64,000 nt of DNA from NCBI GenBank assembly GCA_963585895.1, contig CAUZXS010004352.1, forward strand, positions 1 through 64,000. The letters are read 5' to 3'. Both the position numbers and the translations under genes were made by a program. The notes beneath the pieces are model-generated. The model searched no databases. It saw nothing but the letters and a program-made list of their open reading frames with translations, and was not told the DNA's origin. Shown piece by piece: positions 21,336 through 32,640 of this stretch (its first letter is position 1; each line of letters begins with the position of its first letter). This stretch comes from Sepioteuthis lessoniana (Eukaryota; Mollusca; Cephalopoda; Myopsida; Loliginidae).

Positions 21336-21627
21336 AAAATGTGTATATATGAAAGCATATACATAAAACACATGCTTATGTGTGAGTATATATATATATG
21401 TGTGTGTGTGTGTGAAAGTGTGTATATATGTGAACATATAAACAAACCACATGCATATGCGTGTGTGTATGTGTATATATGTGTATGTTTTATTGTGTGT
21501 GAAAGTGTGCATATGTTTAAGTATACAAATGAAGCACATGCATACATGTGAATATGTGTGTATGTGTGTGTGAGAGAGAGAAAGAGAAACTGTGTATATA
21601 TGCAAGCATACACATAAAGCACATGCA

Positions 21628-21666
<39 letters not shown>

Positions 21667-21691
21667 GCACATGTATGTGTGCTTGTGTATT

Positions 21692-21723
<32 letters not shown>

Positions 21724-21762
21724 AGAGAGAGAAACTGTACATATATATATATATATATTTAC
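21180..21762. repeat. Compound (TG)n/(TA)n repeat with about 120 bp higher-order unit
   Basis: (TATA)n and (TGTG)n blocks alternate with a repeated word set: GTGAAAGTGTGTATATATG, GAACATAC/AAGCATATAC and AAAGCACATGCAT. This gives about five units. The 208 and 156 residue minus-strand open frames are His/Tyr/Ile/Thr repeats and not genes. Confidence 0.85.
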
Positions 21763-21949
21763 AGAATTAATTTTTTAGATTATTAATTTTGTGCATACAC
21801 TTTTTTACAGGTTTCATCTACTGTGCAGCAAATTAGAGTCAGTTAGGCACTGTCTGTGATTACCTCCTCCAGATATTTTGAAATGCCATGTTGTACAGCA
21901 TGGCATTTATGCCAGAAGCACCAAATGAAGATTTCACTAGTTTGGGTAT

Positions 21950-22290
21950 CACTCTGAAGATAGTGCAAAGGATTTGAAAAGAGATCAGTCTGAAATTGAT
22001 TATGAAGTTACAGGAGCTTGGAGCCTCATTCTGATAAGAACAGAACCGCCAAATTAGTTGGTGAGATCAAAGCCATGATTGATGATAAGTCAATCAGGTC
22101 CATAACCTGGAACATGGAACTGTCTTGTCAGGCAGTTAGTTAATGTAGACATTTGATATTTCTCATACAACATGAGAAAAAAACAATTTTTATCACAGTC
22201 CATGGAGGATAAGAGGAAAAACTGCACTGTAAAACTTTTGAACAAAATCATGTATTCCCTTAATTTAAACAAGGAGACTGTCTGAAAGGC
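21950..22290 (+). pseudogene. Tc1/IS630-like transposase fragment
   Basis: With frameshifts the plus strand gives RTAKLVGEIKAMIDDK, SIRSITWNMELS, then MRKKQFLSQSMEDKRK and KLLNKI. This resembles the helix-turn-helix region and the start of the catalytic part of Tc1/IS630-type transposases, recalled from family knowledge. No catalytic Asp region or terminal repeats are visible. Confidence 0.5.
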
Positions 22291-22594
22291 TCACAGAAGA
22301 TTCTGAAGTCGTCTCAAGACTGTGGTTGGAGCCAATGTCAGTTTCTTTGAAGGAATTTAATGTATAGTATTTCAAGAAATTTTCAAGCTACTTTGATAAA
22401 TATATTTGATAAAGTGAGATATCAGTGTTACTTTCATTTTCGCATGATTTAGATGACAATTTACTCATCAAACCCTGTATATTATCATCATATATGACAT
22501 ATGAGTTGCCAACAGTTTAGCTTAAGATGTGAAATGCTAGACTGCTTGAACAAGTGATTTGTAATAATAGTGAAGGTTTGTGTAGAACCAGCAA

Positions 22595-22687
22595 CAATTT
22601 TAATTGGTTAATTGGTTGTGTTTTATGACATATAAACCTTCATAGGTTATTTAATGCCAAATCCTGTTCATATATACATTCATATCT

Positions 22688-22763
<76 letters not shown>

Positions 22764-23100
22764 AATATATAGGATTTATAAATGATTAGTTTGTAGGTAA
22801 CATTATTTTTAAATGAGCCTGAGAGAGTTCATTTGTGTGCACACAGTTCAATGATTTCAAGTATTGTTATTTGTTGTTTCTATGCAGTTAAGTTGTTTCA
22901 AACATTATAAACTAATACTAATAATTAAATTTAATATCAATCATTTGTTTGCAAACAGTTAAATACTTTCAAATATAGTAAATGATTAAACAGTTCTATT
23001 TGATCCATAGATGGGACTCAAATATCTACTACAATTTCAGTAAAGAGTGGAACTGAGAGTAATGGCAGTGAAGAGGTATTCGACTTTCCCAAGCTGACTG
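22595..23100 (-). mobile_element. Family A, minus, internally deleted head
   Basis: The tail complement (GGTTGTGTTTTATGACATA) is followed by a CA/TA microsatellite at 22,687-22,762 and CAGTTAAATACTTTCAAATA monomers. Part of the head follows (TTTGATCCATAGATGGGAC). The head jumps from CGACTTTCCCAAG to CTGACTGAGCTG, skipping about 130 bp. Confidence 0.7.
22687..22762. repeat. (CA)n(TA)n microsatellite
   Basis: It occupies the place just inside the family A tail where many copies carry short TA tracts. Confidence 0.95.
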
Positions 23101-23159
23101 AGCTGATAAAACAAGAATGGTGCAGCAGTGTGCCATAAACTTTCTGACCCACATTCTTC

Positions 23160-23335
23160 AGGTTTTAATTACTGAGGTTTTCTATCTTGAAGACTGGTTA
23201 CAATACCAAGGTTACAGAGCCCACTCTGCTCTACTATTTACTGATTCATGGGTGGAAGATATGGATTTGTGCCTTTTTGAAAGACAAGTGTAAAAAGAAA
23301 TGCAAATAGCCACATTTAGGGTTTGAACTCAACTT
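23160..23335 (-). mobile_element. SINE family C, minus, worn
   Basis: TACTATTTACTGATTCATGG and AATGCAAATAGCC, then AGGGTTTGAACTCAAC, are complements of the C body and box B-like region. Confidence 0.5.
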
Positions 23336-23426
23336 ATTATTATCTTATGATAATGACTGTTAATGTAACTCATCATTATCCTATAATACTGCTATACAAT
23401 GAGCACCAAAGATACACGCATATCAT

Positions 23427-24510
23427 CATCACATCATGTCGCGCTGCTAGCATGGATTTCACTGACTCTCTCTCGCCATTTGTTTCTATCTTCCATTGCT
23501 CCTGGCAGTTCTTCCAGACGACATCCTGTGTCCATACACAGCTGTCGTAGATAAGTTCTTGTTGGCTGGCCAATACTCGCATGTCTGTGTGAAGGAGTAC
23601 AGAAGAAGAATGTTGCCTATGAGTTCGTCCTTACTTCTCCAGCAGTGTCCCACATGTCTTGTTCATCTTATTTAGATGGTTTTAGAGACAGGAGGTAGGT
23701 GACCATACAATAGCTGTTTTGTGGGATGTTGCTTCCAAAATTTGTTCAATATGGCTAGTAGTATTCTTGTGCAGTTCCTATCAAGCTTTTTCTCTATACG
23801 CTTAGTCAGTGTCCATGTGGTGCATCCATATAGTAGAATTGACACAACTACTGCTTGGAAGAAATTGTATTTTATTTTATTGGATAGGTTTGTCTTTCAT
23901 ATGATCAATAACCTTTTGATAGCAGTCCATACCTTCATAAGTTGCATATTGATTTCATTTTCAGTAAATGAGACACTGCTTCTGAGGTATGTGAACTTGT
24001 CCACTAATTTCAGAGAACCACCATTTAGAATGGATTTGGTTGGTTGGTTGTTTTGTTTCACAGTGTATCAACCCTTTTCAGGTCATTTAACACTAAATTA
24101 AATTTTAAACAATTCAGTTTAGTATAAGTATAGTTTTTGCTTACAGTTAAATGTCAAAACAGTTCTATTTCAAACAGTTCACTTTAGCATAAATACACAG
24201 TTTAAACGTCAAAAAGTTCTTTTTCAAGCAATTCAGTTAAGTAAAAGTTCACAGTTGAGTTCTATTTGACCCATAGATACCACCCTATCAGAAGCTACCA
24301 TTCTGAGCCAGAATGGACATAGGAGTAATGGAAATGAAAGTGCATTCCCCCAAACTCCAACATTACTGGAACTTCACCATTAGATTGTTTAGTGTCATAA
24401 CAGGGACACTTCTTTGGGTGGGGTGGGGGTCTTATCCCTCTGCAGAGATGCAGTCAGTATATTCTACAGCCCCAGTTGACAGGGCAAATTTAGAGTGGAG
24501 ATGTCTCCTT
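23427..24510 (-). pseudogene. Non-LTR reverse transcriptase, copy 3, split by family A
   Basis: The minus strand reads GGSLKLVDKFTYL, then IKYNFFQAVVVSILLYGCTT, TLTKRIEKKLD, AILNKFWKQHPTKQ, LYGHLPPVSKTI. It continues to RMSSGRTA-like and RDM residues at a CAT-rich 3' end. A family A copy splits it at 24,034-24,487. The upstream piece 24,488-24,510 still reads GDISTLN in complement. Several stops make it inactive. Confidence 0.85.
24034..24487 (-). mobile_element. Family A retroposon inside copy 3, minus
   Basis: ATTTAGAATGG (24,023-24,033) and ATTTAGAGTGG (24,488-24,498) form an 11 bp target duplication with one mismatch. The copy has the (GGTT)n tail complement, about three monomers and one head module, 454 bp in all. 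Confidence 0.85.
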
Positions 24511-24559
24511 TTATATATCACATTTAGAAATCAAAAACCAAAGTGGAGTCATTCTTAGC

Positions 24560-25285
24560 ATCATGGTTATCATAATAGGAAATAGAATCAGTAACCAGAG
24601 ATCAAATCCTGGACAAGGGTGTTTGCATTTCACTTTGGGAAAGACAATTCATATGTTCTCCTTGCAGCTATGGGTAAAAACTAGGAGGGGTCAGAAGTTT
24701 TCCACTGTTTTGGTACGTACTAGTTTGTGGTGCATATATCATGTGAACAAAACAGTTCAAGCCATACAATGTACTTGTGGTTGATAGTATTGTGGTAAGT
24801 AGTGCACTGACATGTCGTGCATTGATTCACTGTGTGTGATTTGAAAGCTGCACTGATGAATATGAAACATGGACTAATTTGGGAACTTTTGGGCTAAAAT
24901 GCCACAGAAGCAAACAAAAACATTTGTTATGCAAAAAGTGAAGGTGCAGTTGATCACAGTACAGTAATCAGATGGTTTAAGAACCTCTATAATCAAGCAA
25001 AGTCAAATAGGCCTAAAACCAGGCCATCAAGACAAATTCTGCAAGCTCATAATCTCACCAGCCAGTGTCATTTGCCACCTTTACGGCCTTGGCAAAAGCA
25101 TCCAAAACTGACAAATTTTACATCATGTAACTAAAATATTGCAAAACTTTTGACTCACCCTAGTAGAAGTACACAATAGGTTCCTTATCCTTGATTAAGA
25201 AACCAATCTTAGAGAAGGAAAACTCAAACCAGCTTTACTTTGGTTAAAAATTGACCTTATGTCAAATCCTGCCTGGTTGGGTAAA
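24560..25285 (+). mobile_element. SINE family C, plus, split by mariner
   Basis: The left part (CATGGTTATCATAATAGG, GAGATCAAATCCTGG, CTATGGGTAAAAAC) ends at 24,683. The right part (AGAGAAGGAAAACTC, AATTGACCTTATGTCA-like tail, GGTTGGGTAAATAT) resumes at 25,161. Joining across the insertion restores the normal order of the family. Confidence 0.7.
24684..25160 (+). mobile_element. Internally deleted mariner-like element
   Basis: TA dinucleotides flank it at 24,682-24,683 and 25,161-25,162. The ends GGAGGGGTCAGAAGTTTTCC and the complement of the right end, GGGTGAGTCAAAAGTTTTGC, are inverted repeats. The interior retains a transposase relic: ENICYAKSEGAVDHSTVIRW plus a KSNRPKTRPS-like stretch, the helix-turn-helix region of mariner transposases. 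At 477 bp it lacks the catalytic domain. Confidence 0.8.
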
Positions 25286-25640
25286 TATATACAAGACTAG
25301 CTTCTTAACCTTTACTCTGATGAGGCACTCTTATAGCCCACTCATCAACAGGACTGGCTTCTTAGTCTTCAATGTGGTGAGGCAACCTTATAGTCCATTC
25401 ATCTACAGGACTGGCTTCTTAACCTTCACACTGGTGAGGCACTCTCATAGTCCATTTGTCTACAGGACTGGCTTTTTAGCCTTCACTCTGGTAAGACACC
25501 TGTATTGCCCACTAATCTACAGGACTAGCTTTTTAGCCTTCACTCTGGTGAGGCACCCTCATAGCACACTCCTCTACAGAATTGGTTTCTAAACTTTTAT
25601 TCTGTGGTGAGGCACTCTTTGCCCATTTACATAATTTTAT
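25285..25640 (+). repeat. Minisatellite, 59-60 bp unit, about six copies
   Basis: Each unit reads about ACAGGACTGGCTTCTTAACC, TTCACTCTGGTGAGGCAC, TCTCATAGTCCATTCATCT. The unit resembles the middle of SINE C (GACTAGGTTCTTCAACTTTG, GTGAGGCAACTAGTCT) and the array starts where a SINE C ends. The open frame 25,251-25,592 reads the same repeats and is not a gene. Confidence 0.85.
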
Positions 25641-26345
25641 AATAAATTTCCACAGAAACAAAATTAGAATGTGTTGTTTTGACCCTTTGAGCCCTGTTTT
25701 AATTCAAAAACAGCTATTGATTGAATAGAAATAAAATAATGAGACCATGAATAAGAAACCTGTAGAAACTAAATTTAGGTTGAAATTTAATAAGCAATGA
25801 TATTCCTTCCATTTCAATAACTTATGCTCATTCATTAACAACACCCAATTTTATGAGTAATTTCAACTGAAATTAAAAGATATTTTGCTATTTCCAGATG
25901 TAATCATACATTAGAAAAATTTGAAATTCATCCCACTGTTGTCTGCTTCTTTTTCTCTATTCCTATCATGTGATTGACAAATGTGCTTATTAAAATTCTT
26001 CTCTCTTTTGACAAGTGGCAAGAATTGAGGGGATATGAAGGAAATAGCCAAAGAATAGCAGAAACATCTGTTCAAGACTTGATCATTCTTCTCTATTTTT
26101 TTTTTCGTTTGAAGAGGCAAACAAAAGATATTTACAGAAAGAAATCTGGCAGAGACTCAAATAAATTTACATCCATAAATGTCTTATTAAAATGAGAATA
26201 CATAGAGATTTCCATATTGCATCATCAATTCAGTATAGTATTAAAAAAATTTTTAAATTTCCAAAATCTAACAAAATTCTTTATCTTTTTAATAGTTAAA
26301 TCAGTCTATATTAATATAAGGGAAGACTCCTTTATAGATGGCCAA
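25640..26345. other. AT-rich sequence, no gene seen
   Basis: Nothing recognisable apart from CCCTTTGAGCCCTG at about 25,682, which resembles the terminus of the candidate MITE at 17,307. Open frames of 60-73 codons show no known motif. Confidence 0.4.
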
Positions 26346-27290
26346 GTGATTTGTTGTAGATTTGGTTTTATGGCATATCAACCATTGCAGGTTATTTAAT
26401 GCCAAATCCTCTTTATACTTATACATCAAATATATATGTTTCGTTCCATTTTGTGGCATATCAATCCTTGTAGGTTATTTAATGCCAAATCCTGTTTCTA
26501 TATATATGGAATATATGATTTGGAAACATTTTATCGATAACATTTTTAAATGAGCTTTTTTTATTTTTTGTCACAGTCAAATGGTTTCAACTATTTCTAA
26601 CATAAATAATTCTATTTTCTATTAATTATTTGTATTGCAATGTAACACTAACAATTTAATTCAACATCAGTCATTGTTTGCACATAGTTAAATGTTTATA
26701 CAAATAACATTTGTGAATGAATAGTTTGTAGGTAATCTCATTTTTAACTGAGAACTAATTTGTTTGAACACAAGTATTGCTATTGTTTCTACACATCTAA
26801 ATGGTTTCAATTATTGTGATCTAACACAAATACTTCTATTTAATATTATTATTTGTTTTACACAGTGAAGTGGTTTCAAGCATTGCTATTTAACACTAAT
26901 TCTTCTATTCAATACTATTCATTCATTTGTATACAGTCAAATGGGCCAAGTGTATCACTAACAATTTAAATAAATATCAGTCATTTGTTTATATACAGTT
27001 AAATGGTCAAAGAGTTTTATTTCTAACAATTCAATTTAATGCAAGTCATTTGTTTGCACTGAGTTGAAATGTCAAACAGTTCTATTTGACCCATGGATAG
27101 GACTTGATCAGGTGCTACCACTCCAAACCAGAGTGGACCTGGGAGCAATGGCAATGAAAGGGTACTCCATATTCCCTAAATCTCTAAGGATAGTTTAATG
27201 CCATATCCAGGACACTTTTTTGGTGGGAGGAGTCTTACACCTCTGCAGAGATGTAGTCAGTGAATTCTATAGCCCCAGCTGACTGTGCTG
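26345..27290 (-). mobile_element. Family A, minus, two tail modules
   Basis: Two tail complements follow one another at about 26,360 and 26,445. Then come about ten CAGTTAAATGGTTTCAA-type monomers and one head (GACCCATGGATAGGACTT to CCCCAGCTGACTGTGCTG). Confidence 0.75.
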
Positions 27291-27620
27291 TTTTATATAA
27301 AGAGACCAAATCATTTACAATCCATTTTTATAGTAAAAAAAGTCATTTGCAATGCATTTCAATAGTAAAAAAAATCATTTCCAGTATATTTTTCATTGTA
27401 AAATCATTGGAATGCAATATTATAGTTGAATATTTTGCAATGAATTTTTATAGTAAAATCCTTTCCAATGTATTTTAGGATTCTACCATAAAATGCATGG
27501 GAAATGATTTTACTATTTTGCAATGCATCTTTATAGTAAAATCATTTTGAACATACTTTATAGCAAAAACATTTCCAATCCCTTTTTATAATAAAATCTT
27601 TTCCAATTTATCTTCTATAT
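27290..27620 (-). repeat. Minisatellite, 29 bp unit, about ten copies
   Basis: ATTTTTATAGTAAAATCATT and CCAATGCA-like words are the complement of the unit at 9,340-9,905. The array abuts the head end of a family A copy. Confidence 0.8.
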
Positions 27621-27918
27621 AAATAATGAGTGACAGTTGGTCCTTTATAGATCGTCAAACAGGTCAATGTCGAGATACCAAATTTGGTATGAATATTTAT
27701 TGAACTTGGCAAAACATTTTGATGAAAATAAATGTTTTCTTTTTCATAGAAATAAGATGGATTCATTTTTTAATTTTACATATCTGTTTATTTTTGTATA
27801 ACACAAACCAAAAATATATACAGAAAAAGTCATTCTTCAAAGTGTGTGTGCATTTGGTTTGGTTTTATGGCATATCAACCATTATAGGTTATTTAATGTC
27901 AAATCCTCTTTGTATAGA

Positions 27919-28175
27919 AAGTAAGTAAAGTTGGTGACCTTAATCGAGGGTGACTCGGGGGGTTCCTTTCCAATAGCAACTACACCGAGATGTAGGGGAG
28001 GGTGCTACTCCTTTCCTTGGATTGCTCCACTTTACCCTTGATCCATACCTTATAATGCTGAGTGTTAAGCAAGGAGGCATCAAGTACCATTTTTGAGTCT
28101 TTGGTAACACTTGACCTTGGATTGAACCCAGGTCTCCCAGGCCATTGGCGAACACTCTAACCATCATGCCAATGT
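27919..28175 (-). mobile_element. SINE family D, minus, left arm of a palindrome
   Basis: A near-complete copy from AAGTAAAGTTGGTGACC to CACTCTAACCATCATGCC. Its tRNA-like end faces the following plus copy. Confidence 0.8.
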
Positions 28176-28195
28176 TTGGTAAGTAAAGTTGGCGA

Positions 28196-28422
28196 CAGGT
28201 TGACTCTCTCCAATGGCCCGAGAGACTGGGGTTCAATCCCAGGTCGGGTCGTACCAAAGACTCAAAAAATGGTACTTGATGCCACCTTGCTTAACACTCA
28301 GCATTATAAGGTAAAGATCAAAGGAAAAGTGGAGCAATCCAAGGAATGGAATAGTGCCCTCCCCTACACCTTGGTGTGGTAGCTATTGAAAAGGGAGCCT
28401 TCGGGTCAACCTGTCACCAACT
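28196..28422 (+). mobile_element. SINE family D, plus, right arm of a palindrome
   Basis: It begins in the tRNA-like region (CAATGGCCCGAGAGACTGGG, then GTTCAATCCCAGG) and ends CAACCTGTCACCAACT. Just before it, 28,179-28,195 repeats a scrap of D tail complement, GTAAGTAAAGTTGGCGAC. Confidence 0.8.
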
Positions 28423-28849
28423 CTTTATATAGATATATTAAATATATACGATTTGTCAACATTTTGTTGAAAACTTTTCAAACAAGCCTAAGCTCACTCT
28501 TTTGAACACAGTTAAATAGTTCCAAGTATTGCAATGTATCACTAACAATTCAATTAAACATCAGTCATTTATTTTACACACAGTTAAATGATCAAAAAGT
28601 TCTATTTCTAACAATTCAATTTAGCATAAATCATCTGTTTGCAAAGAGTTTAAATGTCCATTTGACCCACAGATAGGACTCTATCAGTTGGTAGAGTGGA
28701 CCTGGGAGTATGGCAATGAACCAGTTCTCCACATTCCCCAAAGCTCCCAAACTGGAACTTCACTGTCAGATGATTTTGTGTCATATCCAGAACACTTGTT
28801 GGGGTGGGGTTTTACAGTCTGTGTATTCTTCAGCCGTAACTGAATGGGT

Positions 28850-29205
28850 TGATGTGTGTGTGTATTAAATCAGTATTTACATATCCAGGAACAAAGTATG
28901 GTATAATAGTATGATGACTATTGATTAAGGAAATGAACTAAACAGGTGATTTGTTTATAGTGGTGAAAGCTTACGTAGAATCAACTACACTTTTTGAATG
29001 AGCTGATAATGGTGCATCAGTATTCCATAGATTCTTTCAAACAAAACTCAGCAGGTTTTGAATTCAGTTTTTTCTTTAAAACTAAAACCTACCAAAACTA
29101 GAAAATCCAGTCTCTCCAACAATTTTACACATAATTGAAGGGAGAAGAAATGGATATATGCCATTCCCCAAGACATTAATGCAAAATGTAATGTAAACAG
29201 CTTCA
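28850..29205. other. No feature seen
   Basis: Apart from possible weak C-like remnants I see no repeat family or open frame here. Confidence 0.35.
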
Positions 29206-29455
29206 TGGTGGAGAGAGGCATCATGGTATAACAGCAAACATGTAGGAGTGCATCATCATAGTAAGTGAGTTCAAACTCCAGTCATGCTATTCTATTCACT
29301 TTACACACTAATACCCTTGAAAAAGGTCTGAATTCCCTTATCCTCCCATTTATGGGTTAAATACCCCAATTGTCCTTCTATAAAGATGGCTTTGGCATTA
29401 AATAACTCACAAAAGTTAACATGCCATTCAACAAAGAAATCAAATCAACATATTT
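29206..29455 (+). mobile_element. SINE family B, plus
   Basis: A worn head (GGCATCATGGTATAACAGC), box B-like GTGAGTTCAAACTCCAG, body CCCTTGAAAAAGGTCTGAAT and tail GGCTTTGGCATTAAATAACT, CAACAAAGAAATCAAATC. Confidence 0.7.
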
Positions 29456-29589
29456 TTATAGTAGAAATTATTTCCAATGGATTTTAATTGTGTTCACTTT
29501 CAGTCTGATATTCTTTGGAAAGGTCTGAACTACTTTATTCTTTCATCTAAGGGTTAAATAGTGTCACTACTGTCCTTCTACCAGGGTGG

Positions 29590-29653
29590 GTTGGGTTGCT
29601 TGAGTTTTATGGCATATTAACCCTTGTAGGTCATTTAATGCCAAATCCTATTT

Positions 29654-29703
<50 letters not shown>

Positions 29704-30095
29704 TATATATGATTTGTAAACAAATAGTTTATAGGTAATATTATTCTTAAACAACCCACAGCTTATTTGTTTGCATTCAGTTAAATGGTTTCAAGTATTG
29801 CAATGCAACACTGACACTTCAATTTAACATCAGTCATTTGTTTACACACAGTTAAATCATTAAACAATTCTATTTGACCTATAGATAGGATCCTATCAGG
29901 TACTACCTCTCTGGATCAGAGTGGACTTGAAAGTAATGGCAATAAAGGAGTACTCCACCTCCTCCAGAGCTCTGGGACTGGATCCTCAACATCAGATGGT
30001 TTAAAATCATATCCAAAACACTGGTTTATAGGGGGGGGTGATCCTAACCCTTTGCAGTGATGTAGTTGGTATATTCTACAGCCCCAGCTGACTGA
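29590..30095 (-). mobile_element. Family A, minus
   Basis: Tail complement TTTTATGGCATATTAACCC, then a (TA)n tract at 29,657-29,702, two monomers, and one head ending CAGCCCCAGCTGACTGAGCT. Confidence 0.8.
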
Positions 30096-31270
30096 GCTAT
30101 TTTATAAGGATGGTCTAAGTACCCTGAAGGTTGACACGCTGTTAAACAAAGAAACTGAATCTGAACCAGAATTTGGACTTGGTTTACTGAGCCCATTTTC
30201 TTAGATAAAAATCTTTGTACCACTTGTACTTCTTTATATAACAGTAAGCAAAATTCAATCAGTTAATCAAGTCTGAACTCTAGCTGGGAAAGACATGTGC
30301 TAATTTCTCCCTGTACTCTGATTTAGTTCACATTCAAAATAATTGTTAAAATCATCATAATTATATTTATAAGTAGAGGAATTGATATTAAGATTATCAT
30401 AATCTGATTTTTGTCCACTGATGGATCATTTGTGAACCAAAGGTGGGAAGAAACATGAATATAAAACTCTTCTAAACAATTATTGAAACTTTATCTTGTT
30501 AAAAGGTACAAGTCAGAGATTTTCATTTTAGACTTTTTCCTCCCTCCTTTTCTCTTTCTTTCCTATCATTCTTTCCACTCACTTTTTAGCTTACTCACTT
30601 GATTTTCTCATTATCTTTTCTCTTCCTCTGTTTCTTTTACTTTTTCCTCCTTTGTCTCATTCCCCCCACTTCTTTTTCTTTCCTTACTCTATTTCCTCCC
30701 ACTTTTCTCTGCCTCTGTTATCAACTTCAGTCACTTTGTATAATACTTGAGAAAGGGTTTTATTGGCCAATTTTATTGTTTTCTTTAAAGATTCAATTTT
30801 CACCAAACCAGGAAACAACCCATGTCTAAAATGTCACATATCGAGATTTCTATTGGAATTATTCATAGTATGTGTCTCTTTAGATAATTCTACATCACTT
30901 CTCAAAATCACAAAGCTGAAATTATGTTCATTCAAAATAAATCTCTTAACTACATGTTAATTAGTTCATTTTTTCCTCTGTGACATATGCCTCATTATAC
31001 ATCTGCTTTGAGATATCTCCAAATGTGTGTATAGTAAAGTTTTCATTGGTGCAATAGCATTAAAATACACTAAGAGAATAAAGTTATTTCCAGTCCAATT
31101 TGCAACTTGATAATAATTATATAGGATCTGTATCAGGACTTATCTTAAAAATTTTAATTTCTCAAAAGGAATCCAAGAGAAAGAGAAAAGAGGCTTTTAT
31201 ACAATCAAAAGAATTTTATACAATCAAAAGAATTTCTAAAATGACTGTTTGCTATGTTATACCAATACTT
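30095..31270. other. No gene seen; CT-rich tract at 30,535-30,720
   Basis: The CT-rich tract is low complexity. The open frames 30,599-30,829 and 31,100-31,294 have no recognisable motif. Confidence 0.4.
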
Positions 31271-31830
31271 CAATTTAGGCACACAGACAAATAGTTCCAA
31301 GTATTGCTATGTTATACTAATATGTACTTCAAATTTAGGCACACAGTTAAATGGTTTCAAGTATTGCTATTTAATACTAATAATTCTGTTCAAAATTACT
31401 CATTTGTTTGCACACAGGTAAATGATTCCAAATATTGCCATCACTAACAATTCAATTAAAACATCAGTCATTTGTTTACACACAGTTAAATGATCAAACA
31501 ATTCTGTTTAGCATAGGTCATTTGTTTGCACACAGTTAAATGATCAAACAGTTCTGTTTCTAACAATAAAATTTAGGATAAATCATTTGTTTGCACAGAG
31601 TTTGTTCTATTTGACGTATACATAGGACCTTATCAGGTGCTATCACTCTGGGTCAGAGTGGACATAGGAGTAATGGCAATAAAGGGGTACTTCACATTCC
31701 CCAAAGCTTCAAAACTGGAACCTCACCATCAGATGGTTTTGTGTCATATTTGAGACACTTGTTGGGGGGGGGGGATTACCCCTCTGCAGAGATGCAGTCT
31801 GTGTATTCTACAGCCCCAGGCAACTGGGCT
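31270..31830 (-). mobile_element. Family A, minus, tail missing
   Basis: It starts within the monomer array (CACACAGTTAAATGGTTTCA) and carries a well-kept head from TAGGACCTTATCAGG to CAGCCCCAGGCAACTGGGCT. A 9-10 base G run lies at about 31,765. Confidence 0.75.
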
Positions 31831-32640
31831 GAAAAAGATAAAAGAAAATTCTCGAAGCAAGTCTACAAACATGAGCAAAGATACAGTGTTATTGTTGGAC
31901 AAATTTAATATTTATTTTCTTTTGAAGATTAAAACAACTGCCAATAGAACTGATGATGATAATGTATCTTGTAGATACTGTCTTTACAAACAATGTCAGC
32001 ATGACAAATAGTAATACATTTTGGTACACAATGTGTGATAAGCTTATCAGTATTTGTGAAGTTTTTTTTATCTTATTTTAATCAACTTAGAACTTTCAAA
32101 TTAATGTCACCATGTACTGGGCAAAAGGTTTTTCTAAGAAACTCATTATCAACTTTGGTCACTGATTATAAAACAGTCTAAAAAATGTTTGAATACTCCC
32201 TTTATATATAGATAATCATTTATAATATAAATTTTGTATACAGAATATGAATTAGCAGTAAACTTAAGGCTACAAAGGCGTCCTTTAAGTTAGTAAAAAA
32301 AGAATAATCCTGACAATAACTTCAAAAGACAATAAACTAAGCCAACAACCAATAACCATTGTCTTTTGCTTTGTCACCGACCCCTTCTCCACTATATCCC
32401 CCCAGTCCATTGCTACTGCAACTCTGACTAAAACCAGCAGGGTTAGTCTTTCTGTCAGTTATGATTTACAAACAACAAACAAGTGGACTGCAAGAGTTTC
32501 ATATGTCTATTGTTTCAGTTGTAATTCTTGATATCAGCTCATTCCTTTCCAGGTTTCTTTTGTGGGTTTGGATTATCTCACTGGTTGCACAAACGCACAG
32601 ATTATAGCCATTCCTTCATTCAATATCACCAAAGGCAAAA
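31830..32640. other. No feature seen
   Basis: AT-rich single-copy-looking sequence with no open frame worth calling. Confidence 0.35.

Larger units (their letters stand above)
27853..28850 (-). mobile_element. Family A, minus, split by a SINE D pair
   Basis: The tail complement lies at 27,853-27,918, monomers at 28,423-28,640 and a shortened head at 28,665-28,845. The insertion of the D palindrome left CTTTGTATAGA at 27,908 and CTTTATATAGA at 28,423. Confidence 0.75.

Noticed and set aside
21116..21742. 208-codon and 156-codon minus-strand open frames
   Set aside because: They translate TG/TA repeats into Thr/His/Tyr/Ile strings and are by-products of the repeat.
25251..25592. 113-codon open frame with repeated TGFLxFTLVRH motifs
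   Set aside because: The unit length is close to a multiple of three, so the 59-60 bp minisatellite stays open; there is no evidence of a real repeat protein.
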